Assembly: GCA_001689535.1 (NCBI GenBank)
Contig: LUJP01000044.1
Coordinates: 1 to 25,696, forward strand
Reading direction: 5' to 3'
DNA from: Bacteroidales bacterium M5
GTDB taxonomy: Bacteria; Bacteroidota; Bacteroidia; Bacteroidales; Muribaculaceae
DNA: 25,696 nucleotides
Part shown: piece after piece, positions 7,065 through 16,917 of the stretch
How the letters are laid out: each line of letters starts with the position of its first letter
Position numbering within the stretch: position 1 is the first letter of the stretch
Program-made: the position numbers and the translations under genes
The notes under the pieces: generated by a model
The model's database searches: none
What the model was told of the DNA's origin: nothing
What the model saw: the letters and a program-made list of their open reading frames with translations, nothing else

Positions 7065-9245
7065 TTATTTTACGTCTATCCATTTCTCGGCGGAGCGGAT
7101 GTGGCCCGAAGCATCCACTACGTCCACTGCCACACGGTAGCGTCCGGGACGGGTGGGAGCGATGTTTGCGACATCAGCTACAGCATCGGTGTCAAGTCCC
7201 ATAGGAGTCACGATAGTGCCTTTTATCGGGGCCGGCTGGCTTGTGCCGCGGTTACGGGTCTTGATGTTGAGTACGCCGTTGATGCTCCGCGATGTATATG
7301 CTATGGCCTGGGTGGGGGTGAGATGTTCCACACTTTCTATTTCGCTTGCTGGCATGTCGATCATCGAGGCATATTCATCAGGCTCGAAAAGGGTACCGTC
7401 TATAAGCACCGGGATGAGTGTTCCGCCGCGGCTCAGCGAATAGGCAGAACGCGTGGTGGCGAGCACCCAGCCGTTGTTCACACGCTCCATGCGCAGGAAC
7501 GGCATGTCGCGTATGATATCGCGCAGCGACTGGTAACCTTTAGTCTCTATGTCCTCGCGGTCTTTATAGCGTGTGGCGTAGAACTGTTCCGTTGATTTAG
7601 GTTCAGACTTCACCACGGCTTTCACCACCACGTCGGCAAGCAAATGGGGGTCGAGAGAGGATCCTTTCCCGATGCTCACATCGGCTGCAAGATAGCGGCT
7701 GTCCACGGGAAGATGGGCACGGTCGATCATGGCGGTGGGGAATGTCGTATCGTCAATCTTCACTTCGGAACGCGACGGCTGCCCTTTGTCGTTGATAGGC
7801 TGGAGGAAAAATTCGGTACCCTGCGGAAAGTTGTCGACAGCAATCGCGAAACGACCGTCGGGGCCAATCACTGTGTCGTAGACGCAGTCGGTAGAGGCGT
7901 TGTAAGCCACTATTCTACCTCCTCGGAACGGATTCTCGCGGCTGCGGAAAACTTGTCCTGTAATTTCCATGAATCTTTCCGGCAGATAGGCATATACCTG
8001 ATTCGGGCTTTCATGCAGAACGGTTCCAGGGGAGAAGCGTTTGAAGGATGCTGTGGACATCCATGCGGCGAGATCCTCGGCGCGCGTGCGGGCATCCGAA
8101 GTGAAATATCGCTGAGGGAAAGGTATGGGAGAAGCGAAATCGGAAAGATATTTAATGGCGGATTCAGCGTGACCTGACATCAGGTCGTCGGCCGAGAGAA
8201 TTCGGGTAAAGACTATAGACATGCTGTCATTCGGCAGTCCCGATATTTCCAATGGAGAGCCGGCCGCTATAGATGAGGGAACCGAGAATGACAGCGGAGC
8301 GGAGGCGGTGGTCGCAGCCATAGAAGTAGAGGCAAGCACGGTACCGTCGGCATCGGTAAGAAACAGTGTTGCGGTCTCTGGAGCTACAGGAAGAGTCATG
8401 GAGCCTGTGGCGTCGGATATCGCTGCTTCGGAAAGACCGTTAGCACGGTCGTAGACCATAAGGCGTCCGCCGTGTGGAACGCCTTCAAGATGGAATGCTA
8501 TTCTGTTTCCTGTGATCGAGCCTTCAACTTTCGGTGTAGTTCCGTCACCTGCCGTGAGGGTCTGCTTTTTGACCACACCCTTGTCACTGAAAGTAACGGT
8601 ATAAGTCTGGGCCGCCGCGGGGAGGAAACTGAGTGTGGCCAGTCCCGAGGGAGAGGTTATGGCATCAGTGATTACCTTACCGGCGGCATCGGTAAGCGTG
8701 AGTTTTTTGTTGCCAAGAGGAAATCCCTGACCAGATGAAAGGTAAGCTACCACGTTCTGCGGACGGCCTGAGGAGAGTACGTTTCCGACGGGGAAAAGCG
8801 ACAGGGATGCATTGGAATCAATTATACCGTCATCGGTGGGAAGGGTGGTGCCGAGGACTACTGGTTGCAGCGCGAAACTGGCGGGATTGAAGTTGCGCAT
8901 GAGACTGGTATATGCACGGAGCCAGTAGATTCCTTTGCTATCAAGAGGATCAGTGGGCACGCGGAGAGAAAAATGTCCCAGCGAGTCGCATGCTACTTTG
9001 CTTCTTACGAGGGCCGAATCGGCTTCGCCTATTAGTTCCACATAAAGATATCGGCTGTAAGGTCTGATGTTGTCGCCGGCGAGGGATGTAACAATCCCCT
9101 CTACATCTATCGAGTCACCTGGCATTACGGAAGCCTGGAGGGGTGAGAGGTAGATTTGTTCTGACCGGTAATCGTCAGGCAGCTGTGCATAGAGTGAAGA
9201 AACGGATGCGAGCACAGCCATAAAAGAGAGAAAAAGGTTTTTCAT
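7065..9245 (-). CDS. Exported multidomain protein with barrel-less TonB-plug-like domain
   Basis: A 726-aa exported protein. Residues 1-20 are a Sec signal ending in LYA before Gln21. Residues about 28-130 look like a macroglobulin (MG2-like) beta-sandwich: LSPLQASVMPGDSIDVEG, then GIYWLRAYTSLMRN. Two or three further Ig-like segments follow. About 427-490 resembles a carboxypeptidase-regulatory-like domain (ITGQVFRSRENPFRGG, GPDGRFAI). Residues 571-664 match the plug domain of TonB-dependent receptors: SLRDIIRDMPFLRM, then PVLIDG, then ASEIESVEHL and SINGVLNIKTR. A receptor would continue with about 500 residues of barrel. Here only about 60 residues follow, forming a small PGRYRVAVDVVDASGH sandwich. 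This architecture recurs in Bacteroidetes but its role is not known to me; nutrient capture or cell-surface scaffolding is a guess. A -7-like box lies 26 bp upstream. Confidence 0.8.
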   Translation of the reverse strand: MKNLFLSFMAVLASVSSLYAQLPDDYRSEQIYLSPLQASVMPGDSIDVEGIVTSLAGDNIRPYSRYLYVELIGEADSALVRSKVACDSLGHFSLRVPTDPLDSKGIYWLRAYTSLMRNFNPASFALQPVVLGTTLPTDDGIIDSNASLSLFPVGNVLSSGRPQNVVAYLSSGQGFPLGNKKLTLTDAAGKVITDAITSPSGLATLSFLPAAAQTYTVTFSDKGVVKKQTLTAGDGTTPKVEGSITGNRIAFHLEGVPHGGRLMVYDRANGLSEAAISDATGSMTLPVAPETATLFLTDADGTVLASTSMAATTASAPLSFSVPSSIAAGSPLEISGLPNDSMSIVFTRILSADDLMSGHAESAIKYLSDFASPIPFPQRYFTSDARTRAEDLAAWMSTASFKRFSPGTVLHESPNQVYAYLPERFMEITGQVFRSRENPFRGGRIVAYNASTDCVYDTVIGPDGRFAIAVDNFPQGTEFFLQPINDKGQPSRSEVKIDDTTFPTAMIDRAHLPVDSRYLAADVSIGKGSSLDPHLLADVVVKAVVKSEPKSTEQFYATRYKDREDIETKGYQSLRDIIRDMPFLRMERVNNGWVLATTRSAYSLSRGGTLIPVLIDGTLFEPDEYASMIDMPASEIESVEHLTPTQAIAYTSRSINGVLNIKTRNRGTSQPAPIKGTIVTPMGLDTDAVADVANIAPTRPGRYRVAVDVVDASGHIRSAEKWIDVK

Positions 9246-9270
9246 ACGGCGTGGAAATTACTCAATAATA

Positions 9271-9278
9271 CAAATTTA
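9271..9278 (-). promoter_or_regulatory. Bacteroidetes -7 box for the plug-domain gene
   Basis: On the minus strand the bases read TAAATTTG, an exact match to the TAnnTTTG box of Bacteroidetes housekeeping promoters. It lies 26 bp upstream of the ATG at 9245. No convincing TTTG element was seen at the usual upstream distance, so the call rests on the -7 box and its placement in an AT-rich gap. Confidence 0.5.
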
Positions 9279-9365
9279 ACAAAAATGCCGATATAGAGTA
9301 TTTGTGCCGGAGTTAAAAAAATATAAGAGGTTGTGGGATAGCTTTGCAGCCATGCCTTTCCGTTG

Positions 9366-12300
9366 TCAGCGGGCGAGGGAGATGTTAAAGGTGAGGCCGT
9401 AGGCGGTGTTGGTGACGGGGAAGGCGGCGTTGGTCACGATGGGGGTGTTGACCTGATGGTCAACGTACATGCCTACGGTCATGCGGCGCGACAGCACATA
9501 GTTGGCCGCGAGGTTGAGGGCTATGGTGCGGGAGCCGGAGGTGGCCTGGGTGTAGGCCGTCTCGATGCGGCGGATGAGCGCGCGGGTGAGCATGTAGGAG
9601 AATTCGGCATTGACGGTGAGGTCGTTGCTTATGCCGGTCTGGCGTCCTTTGATTTTAAGCACATTGTTGAATCCCACAAGCTTATAACCCACTCCGGCCG
9701 TGAAGCCCGACTGTGAGGCTTCCACCACCTGACCGGCCGAGGTGTTGAGCGTGAGGGTGCGCCCGCGCCTGAACTCGGCGTTGACTGTAAGGTCGTTGCG
9801 CAGAGTGGCGGCTGCTCCGATCAGAGGTGCGAAGCGCTCGGTTATCGCCACTGAGGAGATATTGTAGGGCGAGGAGGGGATGGGCGCGCCGGTGATGGCG
9901 TCGAGTGTGAATCCGAGTGTCTCTCCGCCGTCGGCCGACACCCAGTTGAGGAATGAAGAATAAGAGCCTACGGTGTAGGTGCACTGATAAGCGTGGGTGA
10001 GGGTGAAAGCTTTGAACCAGCGGGAGAGATTGCCCACGGTGACAAGGCCGTCGTAGGTCACGCGCCAGTTGGGGAGCACTTTGGCGAAGGATGGGAAAGC
10101 GGAGAGGTATTGCTTGCGGGGCGATGTTCCGGTATAGGCCGCGATGAATGCCGGAATCAGGACGTCGGAGGATGTGGCGCTGACGGTGCCTACCGAGGGA
10201 TCGAACGGCTCTCCGGCATGTGGGGTTCCGGATAGGAAGCCGGTGGTAGGATAGCGTGTGCCGGTGTATTGCCGTTCCACGCGGGCGGTGACCACCGGAA
10301 TGTTTGATATGAGGGTGGCGAATGGCTCCGAGCTGTATCCGTTGGCGGCGTTTCCCGGGCTCTTGAAGGCTGTGGCAATGGCGCAGTGGGTCTTGGTGAA
10401 GCTACCGGCATAGACCACGGGCATGTTTTCCTGAGCCACCTGTATCTGCTTGGTGCGGTTGTCGGTGCGGTTGCCGGTGAGGATAATCTTCAGGCCTCTC
10501 ACCGGTTCAAGGCTGAGTTCGAGGTTGACCTCGGCCGTGCGCGAGAAAATGGCCGGGGATGTCTGGTCTGTGTCAGTCATAATCCAGCCGCGGCTGCGCG
10601 CGCGGTCCACGAATCCCTCGCCTGTGAAACCGAAGGCGAAATCCAGACCCGGTGACATGGGGCCGTAGCTGCGGCTCTGGCCGAATATGTTGCCAACATC
10701 GGGCAGGAAGAGTGGCAGGGAGAGATTGCGGGTGTTGCGCCAGCGCAGCGACACACCGCGCAGGCTCATGGCCAGGCGTGCGGCATGGTCGGCGACTTCG
10801 GGCCAGAACCCGGCTCGTTCTGTTTCTATGGCACGCAGTGTCAGGCGCACGGGGCGGTCGCCGCGGTCGAGCACTTCGATGGTGTTGTCGTCGAGCGTGC
10901 GCGTGTGGATGTCAACTGGTGCGGTGCCGTTGATTTCAGTGGCCCGGATATTCAGGCGCTTTGCGCGGAGATTGTGGCGGACTATGACAGAGGTGTCGGT
11001 TTTAAGTGTGATGGTCTGCTCGAAGCGTCGGGTCTCCCTTTTTGCGGGCATATCGCGGCGGCGTGGGCCGAAGCGGGTGTTGACGCGCTTGAGCCAGGCA
11101 TTTTTGTTGTAGAGGCTCTCGAGATTCATACGGCCGTCGAATCCCAGAGCGGCCTGGTTGGAGACGGTGTTTCCGGTCTTTACGCCCTCCACTGTGGCTC
11201 CGCGGTCCCAGCGGTATGCGGAATTGTAGGTGAGGTTGGCCGACAGGAAATCGAGGGCCGGAATGCTACTGAAAGGAGCACGGTAGGTGGCAGTGAATGT
11301 CTGGTTGTAGGCCCATGGGGTGCCGAGGTGGAGAATGGAACGCCACACCGTGTCGCGCCACTCGCGGTAACGGTTGGGGAACAGTTTGCGGTTCACCACA
11401 CCCATCGGCTCGTCGATGCGCGCGGAGGTGTTGGAATTGAATGTGAGATTTATGGAGCGTGTCAGGTTCCAGGCAAGAGCCAGCTGACGGTCCCAGAGGA
11501 AGTTTTTGTTTACTGACGGAGGAAGCCCGAACCCGGTGTCGGCATCGTTGCGCGACTGCAGTTCATAATAGAACCTCGACATTGACGTGAGGAACGAAAT
11601 GGAGTTGGGCAGCCAGTTGAATTCCCATTCGCGGAGGAAGCGGGTGTTGCGGCTGCGGGATTTCAGACGCGAGAAGGGCCGGAGCGGCCGCACTATGGGG
11701 GTGTAGGAATACTGGAACGAACCGCGGTAATCGTTGGTGTACTCGTGGTCGGTGGTGGGATTGGAGCGCGACTGCTTGTTGAACGAGTAGCTGAGAGTGA
11801 AGTTGGCGGGATCCCAAGGCTTGGGGTTGCGGCTGCGCACACCGAAATTCAGGCCTGAAAGACTGAAACTCGTTACTTTCAGACGCTCCACGGCCATGGA
11901 TTTTATCGAATCGCGTTCCTGGCGGGAACCGGCCTCGTCAAGGGCGTCCTTGAGCAGCACATCGGAGTCCAGCGGGTTATATTGGGGAGAGGTCTTTTCG
12001 GTGGAGAAGGAATAGTACAGCGGGGCCTTGAGGGCTGCGCCTGAGGGGAGGAAGCGGCCCATATCGGCCTGCACGGCCACGGAATAGCGCGAATAGTCAT
12101 CGATACGGCGCTCGTTTAGAGCCTGGTCGACGGCGCCGAATCCGGCTGTCTCGATGTGGGCTCCCATATTGAGCGTGGCGATATCGCTCATGGCCAGAGT
12201 GGCGTTGGCGTCCGCTCCCCAGCCGCCGTCGGCGTTGAAATCGGTTACTTTAAGCTCGTTGATCCACACGGTGCCATCCTTGGGTGTGGAAGCGTTGTTG

Positions 12301-15300
12301 CGGATACCAATCATTATCACTCTCACATCGGAAAGCGACGGATTGCCGAGTACCGCCATGCGATTGTGGGCGTCGGATGGATCCTGAGCTGAATAAAGCA
12401 CGTTGAATCCCACTCCGTCCGTGCCCTCGCGGCGCGCGCGGTTACGCTCTTTCTTGAGGTTGACGAGATTCTGCAGTTCCAGGTTCATGAAATTGCTCAG
12501 AGGCCATACCTCCTCGCGGTCCGCTGCCGACTCGGTGTAATGTCCCGCCGGGGTAAGTTGCAGAGGAATCTCGTATTCGTAATAGTTGTTGCGTACATCG
12601 GTGCCGAGTCTCACGAAGAGCGCCAGCTCGCCGTCGCGCAGACGTGTGGGGTCGTCTATGAGTTTTTCGGCATGAATCCACATCTGGAGCTTCTTGTAAT
12701 TGCGGAGGTCGTGGGAGGTGAGACGATAGATGGCCCGCGATTCCGAGGGCAGCAGATCTTCGGCGGTGAGCGAAAGCGACTGCTCGTTGAGCTGCACGAT
12801 CTGGGACTGTCCGGGGTCGGTGATGCGCGACACTCCGGGGGGGAGCACATAGTTCACGGGCGTGCGTCCGGAATTTTCCTCAATGTTGACGGTGGAGATG
12901 TCGAGGCGTCCCGAGGCGGGGGTGTCGCCGCGGTCGGCAAGGTCGAATTCGTAAGGGCGCCACTCGCCTCGCACCAGCTCGAGCGAGGCGAAGCGGAGGT
13001 GGGTGGGACGCGAGAAGCCGGTCATGAATATGCGGGCGAAGCGTATGGTTGAGAATCCGTTGATGGAGCCTACCACCTTCTGGAAATCGCTCAGAGGAAT
13101 CTTGAACTGAAACCATTCCACTTCCTTCTCACCGTCGCGGGTGCTCACCACCGACACCTGCCGGTCGGTGATGTAGTTGCGGCCAACCACGAGGTCGGCC
13201 GGACGGATGGATACGCGATACTGATAGTAGCGCTCGTATTCGTTAAGGGTATTGTCCTGGTTTATATCCTCGACATCGGGCGTGTTGCGTGACGACTGGT
13301 AAAGCGAGTGGCGCGCGTCTTCGGCCGAAAGCGAGTTGCCTTCCACACCGTTGTAGCGTTTGTAGCGCTCAAGTATGCCGAGGTGCTGCTCGTCGTAATC
13401 GTGACCGCGGAAAAAGTGGTAATTGTCGCCCGCAGGGTCGTTCAGCGGCGAGAAGCTGTCGGCCTGCATGCTGTCGAGCGCTGCAGGGGAGAGTTTAAGG
13501 CGCAGGCGGTCGAGATAGGCGGCGTAGGATTCGAACGTGAACTCGTCGGCGTTTGGAAGTCCGTCGAGACCTACGTCCTGCGGGGCGCGGGCGCCGGTGT
13601 TGTTGTCGAAAGCGTATGTGAGTGAATTCTGGGTGCTCACGCGTCCCCAGACCGTGTTGCGCATGAACTGCATGTTGCCGTCGGCCGGAACGCCGTTCTC
13701 ATAGCTTTTCATGCCGTCTTTGAGAATGTCCTCGGAAATGTCGCCGAAGTTGAAATAGAGGTCGCCGCCTTCTGTATTGGGATTGTCAGGGTCGAGAAAC
13801 GGATTTAGCAGCCAGAACTGCACATATTCGATATTGCTTTGCTCGAAGTTGGTGTTGTCCAGACGCCGCATTATGCCTCCCCAGCGCCTTTCGGGGTTGA
13901 GCAGACGCCCGTTCGGGTCGATGTTTTCGGCATCCATATTATAGGGGCCGCGTTCGGTGGGGTAGAAAGAAAGGTTGAGTGTCTGGATGGTGGCCGATTC
14001 ACCGTAGGTGAGCTGGCGGTCGGGGTAAATCTCGCGTGAAGTGACTTCGCGAATGTAGGGGTTGGAAAGCTGTTTTGCGTCGTTTTTTATGTAGCCGGGA
14101 CAGAGCGAGGAGTGTCGCGAAGTGAAAAGGCGATCGATATAATACCAGTTGATGAGGGCGCGGTTTTTGCCATAGTCGGCATTGTTGCTCAGTGCAGCTT
14201 CGGGGAACAGCGCGTCGGAGCCGTTGTCGTAGGGCGTGGAGGCAAGAAACCAGGAATAGGGGGAGCGCAGGTCGATGCCGGACTGCGCGGATTCGAAATC
14301 GTCGATATAGGAGCTTCCGGCGTTGGAGCCGGAGGCCGGTGTGTGGGGTACAAGGCGTGCAACCTCGGCCTGGAGCGCGAGCGACGACGGGGCCACGGCA
14401 CGCACCGTTGGTATCCTGTTGAGGAGGTCGGTGAGCCAGTTGAATTTAGTGTTATAGCTCAGATTGAGGCCCCACACTGTGTTGTTGACAATCTCGTCGC
14501 CAATATTGACCTTTTCCGTCAGGGCTTTCTCGGAATAGTGGAGCACGGTGGCGCCAAGCGTGAGGGAGGGGTTGAAGCGATAACTGAGGTCGAGGCCCAG
14601 GAGGGTCTTGCGCTGGGTGGCGAAGAGCGACTGGTTTTCAAGCGTCACGTTGACCGGCTGCCCAGAATCGATTATGCTCTGGTTGGTGATGGTGACTATG
14701 CCCATGGAGTAGTCAACGGTATAGTCGGCGTTCTCGGTGAGCACCACGCCTCCCGCGGTGACCACCACCGATCCACGGGGCACATTCATGGCGTCGAGCC
14801 TGATCTGGGAACCGGCCGAGGCCTGGTATTCGCCGGTAAGTACGAACTTATTGCGGTAGGCAAACTGACGTGCCACCACAAGCGTGGAATCATAAAGTTG
14901 CGGATAAGTGAATCCCGCGGCAACGGATTCATTGCCTATGGCGGCCGCGAGATCGGCTCCGAACGGTTCCACCACAGGGAAAATCACCTTGCCGCTTGCC
15001 GGGAGAATGGTGTAGCCTTCTATGAAGTCGAAGAAACCGTCGGGCCCGGTCTCCAGATTGGAATTAAGGCGGTCGAGTCCTGTGATCTGTATAAGTGGCT
15101 TCGTGGCGAGGCCGCTTCCCGGCAGATACGGCACTTCGGCGCCTGTGGTGTCGGAAAGATATTTCACCTGTAGGCGGAAGTTGTTGCGCTCCACCTGATA
15201 TGCACCGAGCGAATACACGTTTTTCATCATGAGTTTCCACGAGGGGAGCTTCACGGAAACATCGGTGCCTTTGAGCATCTTCACATAGAGGCTTGAGGAG

Positions 15301-16832
15301 GTGTCGGTGATATCGGAGGAGAATTCGCCCACGCGGTACACCTTTCCCTGCCAGGTGTATTCGAAGGCCACGGCGAGGACTTCGTCGGAGTTCACGCGTC
15401 CGGTTAGCGACACGTAGCCGAGAGTGGAGTTCAGAGTGTATTCGTTTTCGGAAAGGAGGCGTGCGCTTTCCACCTTTTCATAGTCGCGGCCTCCTGATAT
15501 GCCGTAGGCCTCGAGCGGGGCGAGAGCCTGGGTGACATTGTTGATGTTTCGGGCGTCGGGGAACTGCTCGCGTATTACGGAGAGAAGGTTGTTGGAGGCG
15601 TTGTCGGGGACCGGAACGGAAGCGTCGGCTGTCCAGTGGCTGTTGGCCAGCAGACGGTTTTCACCGAGATCCATGAAGGCTACGAGATTGCGGCTCTGGT
15701 TGTAGTTGCCCGATTTGTTGGTGACCCATATCTCCACGCGGGTGATTTTTATGCCGGACGACACGTAGGGCAACCGGGCGCAGGAGGCATTGTAGGTGTC
15801 GCGGAAATACTGGGCGAGGAAAAAATGGCGGTTGTAATCGTAGTTGTCGGAGGCGATGGAGAACGGTGTGGTCTGCACGCCGCGTTTGGCCGACACGGAG
15901 CGGGATTCGGAGTTCTGCTGGCTTACGAGGGCGGTGGCCGTAAGGCGTCCGAAACGGAGAGTGGACTTGATGCCGAAAAGGGCTGTGGCGCCGCGGATGA
16001 GCTGTGAGCCTGTGGTGAGACTCACATTGCCCGCCTCGATGTTCTGCACTATGTCGTCCTCGGTTCCTTCGTAGCGCAGGCGGAGATTCTTGGAGTCGAA
16101 GTCGAAGGTGGCATCGGTGTTATAGTTCATGCTGAAGCTGAGCCTTTCGCCCACGGTGGCCTCAAGCGTGGCCTGTATTTTCTGGTCGAAGTCAAAGAAA
16201 GTGTGACGTCGCGCCGAGAGAGCAAGAGCGGGGTTGTCGGTCTTTACCGTCTTCACTCCGGTGCTGATTGTGGCGGTGCCTCGTGAGCGCAGTTTCACCC
16301 CTCCGGGCCCGAAAATCTTTTCCAGTCCGGATTTCTTGGTGCTGACGTTGAGAAAATCGAACGGCTTGCTGCCAGAGTCATCGTAGAGCAGGGAGTTGCG
16401 TCGGCGGTAGTATTCGGTCAAGGACTGGCGTGTGGCCCAGTCGTTGTATTGCGCCGGGGTAAGCATGAAAGGGGTGGCGATATCCCTGTCGCCGAGACGT
16501 GTGCGCACTATATAACATCCGGTTTCGGGGTCGAATTCGGTGGTGGTGCGGAGATTGGACGGCGTGGAAAGGTCGGCGGTGAACTCCCGCGACATAAGTT
16601 CCTCGAAGGTCTGTGGCACGGTCTGACGCACCGGAAAGGGCATCCTGAGCGAATCAAGCGGCTGGAGGGGTGGTAGTGCGGGAGCAATGGTATCTGGGGG
16701 CGCAGGAACAGCGGAGGCGATTGACGAGTGACGCGCGGGAAGGAAGAAAAAAAGCAGACATAGCACCAATGCCCGCAGAAATGCAGCTGCGGGAGCCGAC
16801 ACAGAAACGTTGCATTTCCTCGCAGTTGCCAC
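9366..16832 (-). CDS. sprA: SprA/Sov, type IX secretion translocon barrel
   Basis: Giant outer-membrane beta-barrel protein of 2488 aa. SprA (Sov in Porphyromonas) is the type IX secretion translocon and among the largest known single-chain barrels. After a probable signal sequence (a hydrophobic run near residues 18-35), the family N-terminal region is clear, for example GNVSLTTGSQLIRGATALFG, FGRLTATALVSQQNSES and YDYNRHFFLAQYFRDTYN. A second SprA_N-like region lies in the middle of the protein, and the C-terminus ends in a typical barrel strand (AYGLTFNISLAR). The length is normal for the family. The chosen start is a GTG at 16832; no in-frame ATG exists upstream before a stop, so the exact start is uncertain. 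It lies 85 bp downstream of ruvA on the same strand with no promoter box between, an order also known from Porphyromonas and Flavobacterium. Confidence 0.95.
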   Translation of the reverse strand: MATARKCNVSVSAPAAAFLRALVLCLLFFFLPARHSSIASAVPAPPDTIAPALPPLQPLDSLRMPFPVRQTVPQTFEELMSREFTADLSTPSNLRTTTEFDPETGCYIVRTRLGDRDIATPFMLTPAQYNDWATRQSLTEYYRRRNSLLYDDSGSKPFDFLNVSTKKSGLEKIFGPGGVKLRSRGTATISTGVKTVKTDNPALALSARRHTFFDFDQKIQATLEATVGERLSFSMNYNTDATFDFDSKNLRLRYEGTEDDIVQNIEAGNVSLTTGSQLIRGATALFGIKSTLRFGRLTATALVSQQNSESRSVSAKRGVQTTPFSIASDNYDYNRHFFLAQYFRDTYNASCARLPYVSSGIKITRVEIWVTNKSGNYNQSRNLVAFMDLGENRLLANSHWTADASVPVPDNASNNLLSVIREQFPDARNINNVTQALAPLEAYGISGGRDYEKVESARLLSENEYTLNSTLGYVSLTGRVNSDEVLAVAFEYTWQGKVYRVGEFSSDITDTSSSLYVKMLKGTDVSVKLPSWKLMMKNVYSLGAYQVERNNFRLQVKYLSDTTGAEVPYLPGSGLATKPLIQITGLDRLNSNLETGPDGFFDFIEGYTILPASGKVIFPVVEPFGADLAAAIGNESVAAGFTYPQLYDSTLVVARQFAYRNKFVLTGEYQASAGSQIRLDAMNVPRGSVVVTAGGVVLTENADYTVDYSMGIVTITNQSIIDSGQPVNVTLENQSLFATQRKTLLGLDLSYRFNPSLTLGATVLHYSEKALTEKVNIGDEIVNNTVWGLNLSYNTKFNWLTDLLNRIPTVRAVAPSSLALQAEVARLVPHTPASGSNAGSSYIDDFESAQSGIDLRSPYSWFLASTPYDNGSDALFPEAALSNNADYGKNRALINWYYIDRLFTSRHSSLCPGYIKNDAKQLSNPYIREVTSREIYPDRQLTYGESATIQTLNLSFYPTERGPYNMDAENIDPNGRLLNPERRWGGIMRRLDNTNFEQSNIEYVQFWLLNPFLDPDNPNTEGGDLYFNFGDISEDILKDGMKSYENGVPADGNMQFMRNTVWGRVSTQNSLTYAFDNNTGARAPQDVGLDGLPNADEFTFESYAAYLDRLRLKLSPAALDSMQADSFSPLNDPAGDNYHFFRGHDYDEQHLGILERYKRYNGVEGNSLSAEDARHSLYQSSRNTPDVEDINQDNTLNEYERYYQYRVSIRPADLVVGRNYITDRQVSVVSTRDGEKEVEWFQFKIPLSDFQKVVGSINGFSTIRFARIFMTGFSRPTHLRFASLELVRGEWRPYEFDLADRGDTPASGRLDISTVNIEENSGRTPVNYVLPPGVSRITDPGQSQIVQLNEQSLSLTAEDLLPSESRAIYRLTSHDLRNYKKLQMWIHAEKLIDDPTRLRDGELALFVRLGTDVRNNYYEYEIPLQLTPAGHYTESAADREEVWPLSNFMNLELQNLVNLKKERNRARREGTDGVGFNVLYSAQDPSDAHNRMAVLGNPSLSDVRVIMIGIRNNASTPKDGTVWINELKVTDFNADGGWGADANATLAMSDIATLNMGAHIETAGFGAVDQALNERRIDDYSRYSVAVQADMGRFLPSGAALKAPLYYSFSTEKTSPQYNPLDSDVLLKDALDEAGSRQERDSIKSMAVERLKVTSFSLSGLNFGVRSRNPKPWDPANFTLSYSFNKQSRSNPTTDHEYTNDYRGSFQYSYTPIVRPLRPFSRLKSRSRNTRFLREWEFNWLPNSISFLTSMSRFYYELQSRNDADTGFGLPPSVNKNFLWDRQLALAWNLTRSINLTFNSNTSARIDEPMGVVNRKLFPNRYREWRDTVWRSILHLGTPWAYNQTFTATYRAPFSSIPALDFLSANLTYNSAYRWDRGATVEGVKTGNTVSNQAALGFDGRMNLESLYNKNAWLKRVNTRFGPRRRDMPAKRETRRFEQTITLKTDTSVIVRHNLRAKRLNIRATEINGTAPVDIHTRTLDDNTIEVLDRGDRPVRLTLRAIETERAGFWPEVADHAARLAMSLRGVSLRWRNTRNLSLPLFLPDVGNIFGQSRSYGPMSPGLDFAFGFTGEGFVDRARSRGWIMTDTDQTSPAIFSRTAEVNLELSLEPVRGLKIILTGNRTDNRTKQIQVAQENMPVVYAGSFTKTHCAIATAFKSPGNAANGYSSEPFATLISNIPVVTARVERQYTGTRYPTTGFLSGTPHAGEPFDPSVGTVSATSSDVLIPAFIAAYTGTSPRKQYLSAFPSFAKVLPNWRVTYDGLVTVGNLSRWFKAFTLTHAYQCTYTVGSYSSFLNWVSADGGETLGFTLDAITGAPIPSSPYNISSVAITERFAPLIGAAATLRNDLTVNAEFRRGRTLTLNTSAGQVVEASQSGFTAGVGYKLVGFNNVLKIKGRQTGISNDLTVNAEFSYMLTRALIRRIETAYTQATSGSRTIALNLAANYVLSRRMTVGMYVDHQVNTPIVTNAAFPVTNTAYGLTFNISLAR

Positions 16833-16917
16833 GGTGATAACGACTCTCTCTCTCAGTAACGGTCACAGACCGGGAGCACGGACACGGGCGTGGGAAGAGA
16901 GGTGTGCAGTCCTTGTC

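Noticed and set aside
14112..15173. Plus-strand open frame of 353 codons inside sprA
   Set aside because: Antisense shadow of sprA with no motif or expression signal. Several similar shorter frames in sprA were discarded for the same reason.
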